From: a virus
Length of the DNA stretch: 64,000 nucleotides
Virus record (IMG/VR): IMGVR_UViG_3300011115_000838
Location: 1-64,000 of that record
Direction: 5' to 3' (one strand)
Position 1 is the stretch's first letter. Each line of letters starts with the position of its first letter. The notes beneath the pieces are model-generated. The model was not told the DNA's origin. It saw only the letters and a program-made list of their open reading frames with translations, and searched no databases. The position numbers were made by a program, and so were the translations under genes. This document shows, in pieces, positions 41,262 to 51,333 of this stretch.

Positions 41262-44200
41262 ATGGCGAACTTATCAGATAGTATTAGATTAAATACCGAA
41301 GTAAATTTACAGGGATTTGTAGACTTGTCTAAACAACTTTCTCAAATACAGTTAAGTCTAACTTCTGTTGCTGCATCTGCAAGGAATTTGTCAACAAGTT
41401 TAGGACAAAATACTACAACTGCAAATGCTACTGCTACATCTTTAGGAAATGTTACAACACAAGCTAATCAAGCGTCTAAAGCAACTAATGGATTATTTTC
41501 ATCACTTGGCTCTTTAACAGGTTTACGTTCTCAGTTATTAGGGTTATTTGGGGCATTTTCTGTAGGCTCATTTGCTCAACAAATGGTTGAGGCACAGTCT
41601 AAGGTAGAGTCTTTTGGACTTTCAATGAAAAACCTACTGGGTAGAGAATATGGAAATAAACTTGTAGAAGACTTAAAAAAGTTTACAGTAGAAACTCCAT
41701 TAAACTTTGAAGAGGTAATTAAATCTTCAAGTCAACTAGTAGGTTCATTTAAAGCTGCTGGTGCATCAAGTGAAACCATAGGGAGAGAAATCCCAATAAT
41801 TCTTGAATCTCTTGGGAATAGTGCTGCTGCACTTGGTGGAGATGGTAGACTTGGACGGTTGATTTATGCTTTCTCTCAAGTTCAAGCTACTGGACGATTA
41901 ATGGGTACTGAGGTTCGTCAAATTACTGAGACAGGATTCCCATTACTTGCAGTAATGTCTCAACAAACTGGGAAGTCTGTTCAAGAACTTCAAAAAGACA
42001 TTTCAGACGGAAAAGTAAGTTTTGAAATGTTTCAAAAGGCAATTTTATCAGCAGGAAAAGAGGGTGGCATATTTGCTGGGTCTATGGAAATTATGGCAAA
42101 TACAGTTCAAGGTCGTATTGATAAGTTAAAAGAATCTTTATTCTTCGCATTAGCTAATATTGGAGACCAATTTAATGGTACAGCAAAAAGTGTAATTGAT
42201 TTTGGTTCAAATATACTTAAAGCATTATTTGGTACTGAATCAGCTACAAAAAAAACTATTGATATAGTTAGTAATGCAGTTATAGCTTGGACTGCCTATG
42301 AATTAATTATTAGAAAAAACTCTGCTACCTCTGTTATTTGGAATGGAATACAAAAGATTGGATTAATTATAAAAGGTGAAGCTATATTAGCTACTGAAGC
42401 ATATATAGGTATGACCATTGCGGAAACAGAAGCTCAAATTGCAGCAACAACCGCAGCAAGGAGCTTTAACGCTACATTGGCTGCTAACCCTTTTGGATTT
42501 GCTTTATTAGGTATAACAGCATTAGTTACAGCATACCAACTATATTCAGATGGAGTAGATGAAGCAAAAGAGTTTACCCTTCAAAATGTAAAAGCTAATG
42601 ATTCAGAGGTAAAGGGATTAATATCAAAACAAGCTCAATTAAATGTAACTGCTAAAAGTGTTCTCGGTTTGACTGAAGGAACTGAGGGATATAAATTACA
42701 AATTGGTCAGTTAATTAAAAAATATCCAGAATACTTTGGACACTTAGATGCAGAAAAAGCAACCCATGATGAAGTAAGAAAGGCTTTATTCTTTGCTAAT
42801 AATGAGATGGATAGAAAGATAAGATTAATGGCACAAGAAAAATTAGCAGCGAAAGTTGCTGACAAAGTTGCTGATGTTAAACTCCAAATAGCTGAAGAAC
42901 AAATTGCAAATCAACAAAGATTAGAAAATGAAAAGGCTTATCAAGCGAAACAAATAGAATTAAAGAAAAAAGGATTTCAAGATGAATATACCGAGCAACT
43001 AGGTGCTGAATTATTATCCCAAAATTCTAAAAAGCATAGTAATGACAAGTTAAATAAGTTAATTGCTCAAGATAATCAATATAATTTATTACTTCAAAAG
43101 GTTAGTAATGATTATGCAGCAACATTATTAGAAGATTATAATAAAAAAAGACAAGCAATTACAGAAAAATGGGAAAATAAAGGATTTGAAACAAGAAAAC
43201 AATTTACTGATGCAATAATTGCACTTGATAAAGAGTTTGGTTATAGGTCTAATGAGAATACTAATAAAATAGCAGAAGAAGGTGGAAAGGGTGGTAAAGA
43301 GATAGCTTTGAAATACAAAACTGATACTGATAAGCAAAAAGCTATATTAGACCAAGCAAATGCTCTTAGGGCAGAACAAAAGACTCGTGAAAATCAACAA
43401 AAAATTCTTGATTTAGAGAAAGAATACGATGAATTAAGGGTTAATAATGCAAAAGGAAGTCAAACTATTAAGGTAAAAGAATTGCAAAAAATAGAAAATA
43501 AATATAGAGAAGATTCTGCAAATTTAACAAGAGAGTATGATAAAAAAGATATTGAAAGTAGAGAAAAATGGGTTGATTTTAGTAGGGGAATTGATAAAGC
43601 ACTTAGGGATATAGAAGAAAATAAATCAAAAATAGCTGAAAAAAATGCACAAAATTTAAAGAAAATTGATGAAGATAATGCCAAAGAGACTATAAAACTT
43701 GAAGAAGATAAGTATAAGTTAATGGATAAACTTAGGATTTTGCAAGCAATATCAAAGGCTAAAAACTCTAAGGAAGTTATAGATATACAAAATAAAGAAA
43801 ATGAAAGTATATTAAGAGAAAATCAAGCATTAATAGAAAAGCAAATCTTCGCAGAAAAGATGAAACTTGCTAAGATGGCACTTCTTAAAAAAGAAAATAC
43901 AGAAGATTATAAGAATCAAGAAGCAGTAATACTAAAATTAGAAGAAGAAATAACAGCTTTAAAGATAAAATTGGCTGAATTTCTTACAGAGAAGAAAAAA
44001 GAAGAAATAGATAAACAATCAGAAAAAGAAAAAAAAGCCTATGAAATTTCAATAAAGGCAATTGATTTTTTTCTTGATGCACTAAACTCTTCTTTAGATG
44101 AATCTATGTCTAAAACAACAGATGTAGTTACTAAAGCACAAATAGAAAACAGAAAAGCATCAATAAATATTGTTAAACAAGGAATTTCAGCAATAACCTC

Positions 44201-46013
44201 TATAACTGAGTCTGTAATTAAAGGAGATTTTTTATCTGCTGGATTAACTGGTATTGCATATTTATATAATACTATAAAAACATTAGGGCAAAATACTGAG
44301 AGAGAAAATGCAGCAATGTTAGAGAAAGCTACTAATCAATTGAATGATTATTTATCAGTAGTAGAAAAAGGAGTAGATAAATTAATTTCAAGACTTGATG
44401 ATATTAGGGAAGCGTATGGCGACATAAAGGTAGGTACAGGAACAATTCGTACAACATTATCAGATGATTTAGGATTAGATATTGTAATGAAAAATTTATG
44501 GACTTTATCATCTTCAGTAAAAAGTTTATCAGAGAGTATATTAAACATTCCAGCATTTGATTTTGGTAATCTTTCTGGAATAAATACATCATTAGATTCA
44601 TGGAGATTAATAATCGAAATGAGTGGTCGTTCAGTAGATGAATTAATTCAAGCAGAAATAACTCGTGGGCAACAGATTCAAAAAACTTATGAAACGGCTG
44701 TTAGCAAAGAGAACGACTTGTATGCAAAAAGAAAAGAATCAATAGATAAAACATATCAAGATACATTAAAAAGTATTGATGATGCTTATAATGCAGAAGT
44801 AGCATCAATAAATAAAAAATATGATTATGAATCCATAAAAAGCTCTCAGAAATATAATAAAGAAACGCTAGATATTACAGCAGCAGGTTCTGCTCAATTA
44901 GAAGCATTAATAAAAAATGAGGACTCATTATCAAGTGTAAGAGCAGAGTTTGCAGCTAAAAGACTTCAGATAGAACAAGCATTTCCTTTAGCATCTAAGG
45001 CTATAACTGCTGATATGTCTGATGCAGAAATTAAAGCTATTAATGACTCAATAAAGGCTCGTGATGAGCAGTTATCAAAATTACAAGGTTGGTATAATGA
45101 TGAATTAACTTTTATTGTAAACTCTGAAGGTCAAAAAAGAAAAGAATATAGTGCTACAGAGACAATTCAAAAAACAATTAGAGATAATTTAGAATTAGCT
45201 GCTATTGCATTCGCTGGAAAAGAAATTGAAAGAGAAAAGCAAAAGAATATAGATATAGCAGCAGAGGCAGCAAAAAGAAAAGCAAAAGAAGATGAAGCAG
45301 AAGCAGTAAGGGACGCAGCAAAAATATTAGCAAAATCAGATAATGATGCTGCATTATTAGCTTTAGAAAATAAGAAAAATGATGATATTGCTACAAGTTA
45401 TAAGATATTAACAGAGTTGCTTAAAATATATTCTCAAGATATAACTAAGGCAATGGAAGATACTGGTGCAAAAGGAACTGAGGCTTATAGGAAATTAGCA
45501 CAAGAATTAGGAGCAGTAAATGATTTATTGAAACAGATACAAGGAAATGTAACTAATATTCCACTAAATATTCCTATAAATGGAATTGCTAACGGTCTTG
45601 GATTTGAAAAAGGAACTGATGATACATCAGTAGCTTTAAAAGGACAAAGAGTAGTAGATAATAAAGGGGGTTGGCAAGCAATTCTCCACCCACAGGAGGC
45701 AGTATTTTCTAAGGCAGATATGACTCAAATGGAGACTGTATTTGGCAAGAGACCAACACGACAAGAAGTAATTGAGAACTTTAAGATTGGAGTTGTAAAC
45801 CAAGTCACTCCACAAATGAATCCTTTTGTAATCCAAAAGATGCAAGCAAATGGGATTGGAAACTTTGATAAACTTAGTGGAGAGATAAGAAGTTTAGCGA
45901 AGGAAGTTTCTAAGAAGATGAGTCCAGTTGTGTATGTAGATAAAGGAGGAATCAGAACTTTCTACAAGAATCTGAATAGTCAAATAGAAGTCAAAAATCA
46001 AAGATTCAAATAA
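41262..46013 (+). CDS. Tape measure protein, 1583 aa
   Basis: The longest gene in the window. Residues about 80-310 match the tape-measure N-terminal domain (VESFGLSMKNLLG, FTVETPLNFEEVI, GRLMGTEVRQITETGFPLL, MANTVQGRIDKLKESLFFAL), followed by membrane-like segments (ANPFGFALLGITALVTAYQ), a long coiled-coil core (residues about 500-980 and 1,140-1,420) and a C-terminal domain. It sets tail length and probably guides DNA entry. At ~1.5 Angstrom per residue a tail of about 240 nm is implied. A terminator follows. Confidence 0.93.
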   Translation: MANLSDSIRLNTEVNLQGFVDLSKQLSQIQLSLTSVAASARNLSTSLGQNTTTANATATSLGNVTTQANQASKATNGLFSSLGSLTGLRSQLLGLFGAFSVGSFAQQMVEAQSKVESFGLSMKNLLGREYGNKLVEDLKKFTVETPLNFEEVIKSSSQLVGSFKAAGASSETIGREIPIILESLGNSAAALGGDGRLGRLIYAFSQVQATGRLMGTEVRQITETGFPLLAVMSQQTGKSVQELQKDISDGKVSFEMFQKAILSAGKEGGIFAGSMEIMANTVQGRIDKLKESLFFALANIGDQFNGTAKSVIDFGSNILKALFGTESATKKTIDIVSNAVIAWTAYELIIRKNSATSVIWNGIQKIGLIIKGEAILATEAYIGMTIAETEAQIAATTAARSFNATLAANPFGFALLGITALVTAYQLYSDGVDEAKEFTLQNVKANDSEVKGLISKQAQLNVTAKSVLGLTEGTEGYKLQIGQLIKKYPEYFGHLDAEKATHDEVRKALFFANNEMDRKIRLMAQEKLAAKVADKVADVKLQIAEEQIANQQRLENEKAYQAKQIELKKKGFQDEYTEQLGAELLSQNSKKHSNDKLNKLIAQDNQYNLLLQKVSNDYAATLLEDYNKKRQAITEKWENKGFETRKQFTDAIIALDKEFGYRSNENTNKIAEEGGKGGKEIALKYKTDTDKQKAILDQANALRAEQKTRENQQKILDLEKEYDELRVNNAKGSQTIKVKELQKIENKYREDSANLTREYDKKDIESREKWVDFSRGIDKALRDIEENKSKIAEKNAQNLKKIDEDNAKETIKLEEDKYKLMDKLRILQAISKAKNSKEVIDIQNKENESILRENQALIEKQIFAEKMKLAKMALLKKENTEDYKNQEAVILKLEEEITALKIKLAEFLTEKKKEEIDKQSEKEKKAYEISIKAIDFFLDALNSSLDESMSKTTDVVTKAQIENRKASINIVKQGISAITSITESVIKGDFLSAGLTGIAYLYNTIKTLGQNTERENAAMLEKATNQLNDYLSVVEKGVDKLISRLDDIREAYGDIKVGTGTIRTTLSDDLGLDIVMKNLWTLSSSVKSLSESILNIPAFDFGNLSGINTSLDSWRLIIEMSGRSVDELIQAEITRGQQIQKTYETAVSKENDLYAKRKESIDKTYQDTLKSIDDAYNAEVASINKKYDYESIKSSQKYNKETLDITAAGSAQLEALIKNEDSLSSVRAEFAAKRLQIEQAFPLASKAITADMSDAEIKAINDSIKARDEQLSKLQGWYNDELTFIVNSEGQKRKEYSATETIQKTIRDNLELAAIAFAGKEIEREKQKNIDIAAEAAKRKAKEDEAEAVRDAAKILAKSDNDAALLALENKKNDDIATSYKILTELLKIYSQDITKAMEDTGAKGTEAYRKLAQELGAVNDLLKQIQGNVTNIPLNIPINGIANGLGFEKGTDDTSVALKGQRVVDNKGGWQAILHPQEAVFSKADMTQMETVFGKRPTRQEVIENFKIGVVNQVTPQMNPFVIQKMQANGIGNFDKLSGEIRSLAKEVSKKMSPVVYVDKGGIRTFYKNLNSQIEVKNQRFK

Positions 46014-46017
46014 CAAA

Positions 46018-46048
46018 AGCCCTCTAAACATTATAGAGGGCTTTTTTT
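46018..46048. terminator. Strong bidirectional terminator after the tape measure
   Basis: Perfect 9-bp stem AGCCCTCTA/TAGAGGGCT, 7-nt loop, then seven T; A tract on the other side. It lies at the convergence of the tail block and the replication region. Confidence 0.85.
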
Positions 46049-46256
46049 AACTATAAAACTTATCAAAAAGTATCATAAATTTATTAAAAACTATCATAAA
46101 CTCATCAATAATTAATATAATTGAAGTGCCTAATCCAAAGCTAGCAATACAGGCTAACAAATAACTTTTTTTCACATAAGCATTTACAGAAACCATTGCT
46201 TGCAAAAGGAGTATAAATAGTTGTATCGTAATAATTGAAACAGGGATATTTATCAT
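46047..46256 (-). CDS. Small membrane protein, 69 aa
   Basis: Two hydrophobic helices (residues about 4-26 and 32-54) joined by a short basic loop, then MIVFNKFMILFDKFYS. Last gene of the long minus-strand replication region. A holin- or exclusion-like role is possible from topology only. Confidence 0.5.
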   Translation of the reverse strand: MINIPVSIITIQLFILLLQAMVSVNAYVKKSYLLACIASFGLGTSIILIIDEFMIVFNKFMILFDKFYS

Positions 46257-46258
46257 AA

Positions 46259-47269
46259 TTACAATTGCATTAAGACCTCCCTTGCCTTATCTTCATAGTT
46301 CAAAATCCTGTAGTCAATCTCGCTTTCAAAGTCAATCTTGTCATTGATTTCCATAAACTCTCCAGATGGTGTTACAAGACCCTCCATAACGGCTAAATTA
46401 AGCCTTGCTTCGAGTCTTTGACTGTCGGTGAAGCCAAATCTATTCTCCTTGTCTAAATGTTCTTTAAACTCGTATTTTGGCTCTTTATTCCATCCCAAAG
46501 GTGAGATGTTAAACATCTTAATATCTTGTATTCCAAGATGCTCTTCAATGATTCTCTTGCCGAATAATAATTGATACTTATGAGACTCAAAGAACTGCTT
46601 TTCTTCTTTATGGTCATAATTAGATTTCAAGTCAACAATAGCATACATTTCTATTCTCTTCTCAGTTTTTACGTCCTTGTATTTCATTTGACCTTTCTTA
46701 TCTCCTCTTACGTATTCGCCATCCTCTACCGTTTCAGTAGACTTCTCTTTATAAGACAATTTACAGAAGCAGTCTATTGCAGAGCAAATCCATGCTTTAC
46801 CGTAAGGCGTAGGATAATGAGAGCCTAAAATACCTTCTAAGAAAATTACTTCAACTTCGTAATCTTTCAAGAATTTCTTGAGAGACATCATATCTTTCTT
46901 GAACTGTTCCTTCTTGTTGAACTTCTCATCAGCAATCTCAATGATATATGACGGAATGGCTTCTTTCTTACATAGGAAACCAAAGCCAATGTGACAAAGT
47001 GTTCCATAATCAGCCATTAGGCTTAATTGTTCTTTCCAATTTGGTCGGCTGTCTTTCCATTCTCTTAGGAATTTAGACTCTCCAAATGCACGGTCGATGG
47101 CAGTAGTAATGCCACAGGCAATTATAATATCACCATCTTGTTCAGCATAGTAATAACGGTGTCCTTGATGGTTCATTCTCCTCCACAGGATGGTAGGTTT
47201 TAAGCCATTAGGATTATATTCAGCCCAATCAGTCTGTGACTGTGGTTTTAATGTGTCTTGTTTGTTCAT
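46259..47269 (-). CDS. RecB-like PD-(D/E)XK exonuclease, 336 aa
   Basis: Shows the order of RecB/Cas4-family nucleases: YGTLCHIGFGFL (motif with conserved G-x-x-x-H), VEVIFLEGIL, an acidic-strand AIDCFCKLSYK, YAIVDLKSN (D-x-K catalytic pair) and HKYQLLFGKRIIEE (Q motif). In phages such proteins pair with recombinases or process DNA ends. The neighbours (HTH protein, SSB-like protein and primase-helicase) support a replication-recombination role. Confidence 0.75.
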   Translation of the reverse strand: MNKQDTLKPQSQTDWAEYNPNGLKPTILWRRMNHQGHRYYYAEQDGDIIIACGITTAIDRAFGESKFLREWKDSRPNWKEQLSLMADYGTLCHIGFGFLCKKEAIPSYIIEIADEKFNKKEQFKKDMMSLKKFLKDYEVEVIFLEGILGSHYPTPYGKAWICSAIDCFCKLSYKEKSTETVEDGEYVRGDKKGQMKYKDVKTEKRIEMYAIVDLKSNYDHKEEKQFFESHKYQLLFGKRIIEEHLGIQDIKMFNISPLGWNKEPKYEFKEHLDKENRFGFTDSQRLEARLNLAVMEGLVTPSGEFMEINDKIDFESEIDYRILNYEDKAREVLMQL

Positions 47270-47631
47270 TATAGTTCAACATTGTTGAGTTTGTTTATAA
47301 AGTCTTTCCTTTCTGTAATCTTTCTATCTAAGATATTGAATAGCCATTCTCTTCGTGGCTTCCTTTTGCCTGAGAACCAGTATGAGATAGAAACTCTATC
47401 ATAGAGTCTCTTTTCGCTTCCACTCTCTAAATATAAGAGGTTTTGGATGTCAACTATTCTTAATCGGCAGAAGTTCTTTGCCTCACGAATTGTCATTCCT
47501 TGTATTAATCGATCTTGGTTTGAAGAATACATATCGGGAATAAATCCCAACTTTCTCCAACGATTTAAGGTAAAATAAGAAAGGTTATACTTCAATCCGA
47601 GTTCCTTTGCTGTTTCTCTATTATATTGCAT
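47269..47631 (-). CDS. HTH protein of the replication cluster, 120 aa
   Basis: The N-terminus (ETAKELGLKYNLSYFTLNRWRKLGFIPD) reads as a MerR-like helix-turn-helix with wing; the rest is basic and Arg-rich (WFSGKRKPRREWLF). Its start and stop both overlap neighbours (TAATG and 1 nt), so it is tightly coupled to the nuclease gene. DNA binding is likely; the target is unknown. Confidence 0.6.
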   Translation of the reverse strand: MQYNRETAKELGLKYNLSYFTLNRWRKLGFIPDMYSSNQDRLIQGMTIREAKNFCRLRIVDIQNLLYLESGSEKRLYDRVSISYWFSGKRKPRREWLFNILDRKITERKDFINKLNNVEL

Positions 47632-47801
47632 TATTCAAAAATGTTTGATAAGCTAACTTTTACTTCTAAGTCTATTCCTTGACTCTCAATCTTTATACTT
47701 TTTACTGTAATTCCGTTACTTTCCTCGAAAGCACGAATTAAGGATTCTATAGCCTCACCGAGACTATCTCTTTCCTTTAATATTTCATCTATTGTCTTCA
47801 T
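47631..47801 (-). CDS. Hypothetical protein, 56 aa
   Basis: A 56-codon frame with TAATG overlaps at both ends, linking the SSB-like gene to the HTH gene. Helix (IDEILKERDSLGEAIESLIR) followed by strands (ITVKSIKIESQGIDLEVKVS). The coupled layout makes it a confident small gene of unknown function. Confidence 0.6.
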   Translation of the reverse strand: MKTIDEILKERDSLGEAIESLIRAFEESNGITVKSIKIESQGIDLEVKVSLSNIFE

Positions 47802-48457
47802 TAAAAAGGAAGCCCAGAATCGTCTGTAGCAAACACCTTTGGCTTCTCAATAGGACTACTCTTAACCTCGCTCTTAGAAGCTAATTTGAACTTCTCAAAG
47901 CGAGAAATCATCTCCTCTGCCTTCTCGTAGTACCATTCTTCCTGCTCTGTGAAAGTCCACTTTCCTGCCTTAGACAACTTGCCTTTTGGACATTCGCTAT
48001 TATCTAAGCGATTTGGTGTTACGTTTTTCTCTTTACCTGCCTCGATGATTGTATCATTCGGGTAGTAGACGAAACAGTTCTGATAGACCTTGTCTTGAAC
48101 TTTCTTGTCGTAGAACTTAATCGCCAATTCTTTAGAGAAGTCTGCGTTGTAAGTAGCATCAATGAAAGCACGGTAGGCTGCGGTATCTAAGACTAAGTCA
48201 ACTGCTGAGGTTTGGGTCTCATCAGTAAGCAGGAATCTAAGTCTCTTGCCGAAGTCCCCATCATTGAAGACTAACTTAATCATCTTTCCAGTAAGACCTT
48301 GAACGTATCTGTGGTAGGTAACTTTACCAGAATCCAATTCAATCTTAACGTAGCCATCCTTTGGCTCTTTGCTTGCGTGATAGAGCTTCTTCTTAGCCCC
48401 TGATACTTGATAATTTACGATTTCACGAGATGAATACTCGTTATTTAACTCTGCCAT
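47801..48457 (-). CDS. ssDNA-binding-like protein with acidic SSB tip, 218 aa
   Basis: The N-terminal ~130 residues look like an OB-fold (GYVKIELDSGKVTYHRYVQGLTG, then LRFLLTDETQTSAVDLVLD), then an interrupted linker and a C-terminal tip KVFATDDSGLPF that mimics the DDDIPF tip of SSB used to recruit partner proteins. It sits between primase-helicase and nuclease genes. Role as phage SSB is inferred from the tip and context. Confidence 0.6.
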   Translation of the reverse strand: MAELNNEYSSREIVNYQVSGAKKKLYHASKEPKDGYVKIELDSGKVTYHRYVQGLTGKMIKLVFNDGDFGKRLRFLLTDETQTSAVDLVLDTAAYRAFIDATYNADFSKELAIKFYDKKVQDKVYQNCFVYYPNDTIIEAGKEKNVTPNRLDNSECPKGKLSKAGKWTFTEQEEWYYEKAEEMISRFEKFKLASKSEVKSSPIEKPKVFATDDSGLPF

Positions 48458-48559
48458 TTGTAAAAATAATTTAGTGTAAAAATAATAATTAAAAAGATTA
48501 TGCTGTAAAATTAATACATTCTATTTAAAAATGCAAGTATTTGTTGGATTTTAATCTAA

Positions 48560-48802
48560 TTATTTGTGAAACTCTACCCAATCAACGCCAAGTGGAGGAT
48601 AATTTTTAAAGAATTTTTTCATTTCCTTTTGGTCACTTTCGTCACCTCTCACAATCTTTCTGCCGTCTTTCATGTGAGCAGTAAATACGCTGTTGTGATT
48701 TGTTTTCAACAGTTCGATTTGAACGGTTTGCGGTAGCGAATCAAACGCTTCCATTTCTTTTTGCTTCTTTTGAAGAGCCTCTGACAGTGTCATAAAATTC
48801 AT
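48560..48802 (-). CDS. Hypothetical protein, 80 aa
   Basis: Starts MNFMTLSEALQKKQKEMEAF (MTLSEALQ is an alternative start). Small alpha/beta protein with HMKDGRKIVRGDESDQKEM. Overlaps the preceding stop by 4 nt. Function unknown. Confidence 0.5.
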   Translation of the reverse strand: MNFMTLSEALQKKQKEMEAFDSLPQTVQIELLKTNHNSVFTAHMKDGRKIVRGDESDQKEMKKFFKNYPPLGVDWVEFHK

Positions 48803-49029
48803 TGTTCTAACTTTTTTAAATATTCATACAAATTGATATGCTTTTGCTTTACCACATCTAAGAATCCTTTTGTGAAATCACAATAAGAAACTTTTGCTTC
48901 TCCGTTTATAACCAGTGGTTGTTCATCTTTATAGGTAGTGAACTTGACCTTCTTCCCAACGAGGGTAGTTTGTATCAACCACCCTCGATTCTTTAGGAAT
49001 ATTAATGCTTCTTGATAGTCTTGTTTCAT
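48799..49029 (-). CDS. Hypothetical protein, 76 aa
   Basis: Small basic protein (LKNRGWLIQTTLVGKKVKFTTYKDE). Lies 13 nt after the primase-helicase and overlaps the next gene. Possibly a replication accessory by position; not recognised. Confidence 0.5.
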   Translation of the reverse strand: MKQDYQEALIFLKNRGWLIQTTLVGKKVKFTTYKDEQPLVINGEAKVSYCDFTKGFLDVVKQKHINLYEYLKKLEQ

Positions 49030-49042
49030 TAGAAAGTTTTCA

Positions 49043-50932
49043 TTAAAATGGAATGTCGCTAAATTCTGAATGAGGTAAGGAAATGATTGTTTCTAAAGTT
49101 TTGCTTTCTGGAAGTTTGCCTTCTGAAGCCTTCACTTCATTCTCAAAATTAGAAATATTTGCTGTTTGGGAAACTTCAACTTTTGCTTCTGTAATGGCCA
49201 GTTTCCTGTGAGCCTCCATATAATCTCTGCCATCAAAAAGAAACCTTCTCTTGGCAAAGTCATATTCGAAAGAAATCATGCCTCGATTACCGTTAATTTT
49301 ATTCAATTTAACCTTGCGAGAATGGAGTTCACATTCTGAAGACTGAGGGTCTTTCCACGCTTCAGGTCGATGGTATGCCAAAATATTGTGCATCTTATTG
49401 TTCCACATTGCCCCCTGTGCCAAATCATATTCTGTCGGAGCGTCGTATCCGCCTTCTTTATTCTTCTGAGGCGTTTTTGGATGTGCAATGATGGTAAAGA
49501 AAATATCATTATCTCTTGTAAACCTATTGAAGTCTCCCAAGACTAATTCGAGATATTTATCATCTCTACCTCCAGCTAATTTGTAATCATTATACATCTG
49601 ATTGAAAGGGTCAATAACTAAACGGTCAGCCTTTTCAGTAATCATCAAGTACATGAATCTTTCCTTAATGTATTGTGGTGTTGGATTTACTTCTTCGGGA
49701 TATATAAAGAAGAAATGATTTTTGGCAAATTGCTTTGCTTCTTTAATCTCATCCTTAGAATACTTTTGATTCTTAGCTAATCCTCCACCTAAGTAAAGTT
49801 CCATTATTGAAAGGTAAAATCCCTCTGCTCCATCTTCTTCGGGTGCAAAGAATACTGTCTTCTCTCCAAATAGAATTGCTCTAAATACAAGATACCACTT
49901 ATAAAAAGTAGACTTGCCGTGATTGCCATAACCAGTAACTAAATTGGTTTGACCTCTCTTCTCTTTAAAAGCATAATCCATCAATGGCACACCGATTCCA
50001 AGTATATTCTTGTAACCGTTCTCGATTATATCATCTACATCGCTATCAGCATCATCGTAATAAATAACATCTTTAATCCTATCTCCTGCTTTAATCTCAA
50101 AGTCAGCCTTAACTCCTTTGCTGTCGACCAATTCTCCCTTCGAGAAAGATACAGTTCCAAAGTTTTTCTTCTCAGTCCTGTATGCTGATTCAATCGCTTT
50201 ATCTCCTTCTCTCTTTGAAAAGTCTGTAGAGTTTTGGTAGAACTCGTAGTAACAGAATGACTGTGTTTCTTCAATGTCAATTCCGTAACGGCAACAGGCA
50301 CAGGCTAAGGTAAAAATGAACTTATTACGCTCTCCTTGAACAAAGTGCTTTGAGTCCTTTGCAAGCCAAGATACTAACTTTTGAATGTCAGTTGACTGTG
50401 ATTGAACTACTTCATTCTCCACCAATTCAGTGAACGGAACTGGGTTAGGATTAATATAAATGTTAGGGTCGTAAGACTCATAACAAACTCTTGATTCATT
50501 AACTCCACTTTTATCTATTTTAAAGCGTTTTAAAAATGCTCCGAAGTGTTCTCTATGCTTAGATGGATTGGACACGACACAGAGGACTTTTACCCCATTA
50601 GCACGAGGGGAAACCCACGCTGCCTTTACGAAATCAAATCCACACATCTCACTCATGGTTTCCTGAACGTCAACATCATCAAAATCCAAGATGATATAAC
50701 CACTATGCTCGATTAAGTCACGGTCAAATCTTTTAGAGAAAGTGCCTGAAAAACAAACGCACGGCAATTTAGCTTTTAGTGCATCTTGTTTATCCTTATC
50801 ATTCTCTAGTCTAATCTTCTCAACAGTTTCTTTAGACTTTCCAGTCTTGATTCTTTGGAGGGCTAAATCAACTGTGATGTGATGGGGATTTTCTTTATCC
50901 CAAAGGTTCTTAAAAATTGAAATCATCGCCAT
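49043..50932 (-). CDS. Primase-helicase (BT4734/VirE-like N-terminus, RecA-like helicase), 629 aa
   Basis: Residues about 20-175 form the BT4734-like primase-type domain of Bacteroidota mobile elements (CVCFSGTFSKR, then GYIILDFDDVD with the DxD pair at 83-86, AAWVSPRANGVKVLCVV). A helical primase C-terminal part follows. The helicase core has Walker A GYGNHGKST at 334-342, a glutamate motif FFAPEEDG, Walker B RLVIDPFNQ at 437-445 and FFTIIAHPKTP. The last residues, EFSDIPF, resemble the SSB tip. It likely unwinds and primes phage DNA. Confidence 0.85.
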   Translation of the reverse strand: MAMISIFKNLWDKENPHHITVDLALQRIKTGKSKETVEKIRLENDKDKQDALKAKLPCVCFSGTFSKRFDRDLIEHSGYIILDFDDVDVQETMSEMCGFDFVKAAWVSPRANGVKVLCVVSNPSKHREHFGAFLKRFKIDKSGVNESRVCYESYDPNIYINPNPVPFTELVENEVVQSQSTDIQKLVSWLAKDSKHFVQGERNKFIFTLACACCRYGIDIEETQSFCYYEFYQNSTDFSKREGDKAIESAYRTEKKNFGTVSFSKGELVDSKGVKADFEIKAGDRIKDVIYYDDADSDVDDIIENGYKNILGIGVPLMDYAFKEKRGQTNLVTGYGNHGKSTFYKWYLVFRAILFGEKTVFFAPEEDGAEGFYLSIMELYLGGGLAKNQKYSKDEIKEAKQFAKNHFFFIYPEEVNPTPQYIKERFMYLMITEKADRLVIDPFNQMYNDYKLAGGRDDKYLELVLGDFNRFTRDNDIFFTIIAHPKTPQKNKEGGYDAPTEYDLAQGAMWNNKMHNILAYHRPEAWKDPQSSECELHSRKVKLNKINGNRGMISFEYDFAKRRFLFDGRDYMEAHRKLAITEAKVEVSQTANISNFENEVKASEGKLPESKTLETIISLPHSEFSDIPF

Positions 50933-51282
50933 ATCTTTATTTCTGCGCTAGGAAATTCTTTACAAGCATCTAAATATAGTCTTACAAACTCAACTAAGCC
51001 ATAATAATTACCCCATCCGTTTGATGGATTTAAAGTTTGTAAATACAATTCTTCTTCTCTTAATTTCTTGAGACCTATTAATAATGGTTCGATAAGTTGA
51101 CTGGCTTGGGTTATTCCAATCTCATCTGGTCTCCAAAGGTATTCATAAAGACCAACTGCTTCAGCCATCTTATTAAGATTATGAGTAATGTTGGCTTCAT
51201 AAAGCACTTCCTCTTCTTCAGTGAAAGTTACCATATCGTAGGTAACAAACTTTTTTCTTATTAAATATACGTCCAGTGACAT
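50923..51282 (-). CDS. Conserved MSLDVYL phage protein, 119 aa
   Basis: Begins MSLDVYLIRKKFV and contains YEANITHNLNKMAEAVGLYEYLWRP and LNPSNGWGNYYGLVEFVRLYLDAC, a conserved pattern found in many unrelated phages. Its function is not established. Overlaps the primase-helicase start by 10 nt. Confidence 0.7.
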   Translation of the reverse strand: MSLDVYLIRKKFVTYDMVTFTEEEEVLYEANITHNLNKMAEAVGLYEYLWRPDEIGITQASQLIEPLLIGLKKLREEELYLQTLNPSNGWGNYYGLVEFVRLYLDACKEFPSAEIKIWR

Positions 51283-51333
51283 CTTTTTAGTTGTTTAAAG
51301 TTAAATAATTAGAGACAATTAATCTTTCCTTTT

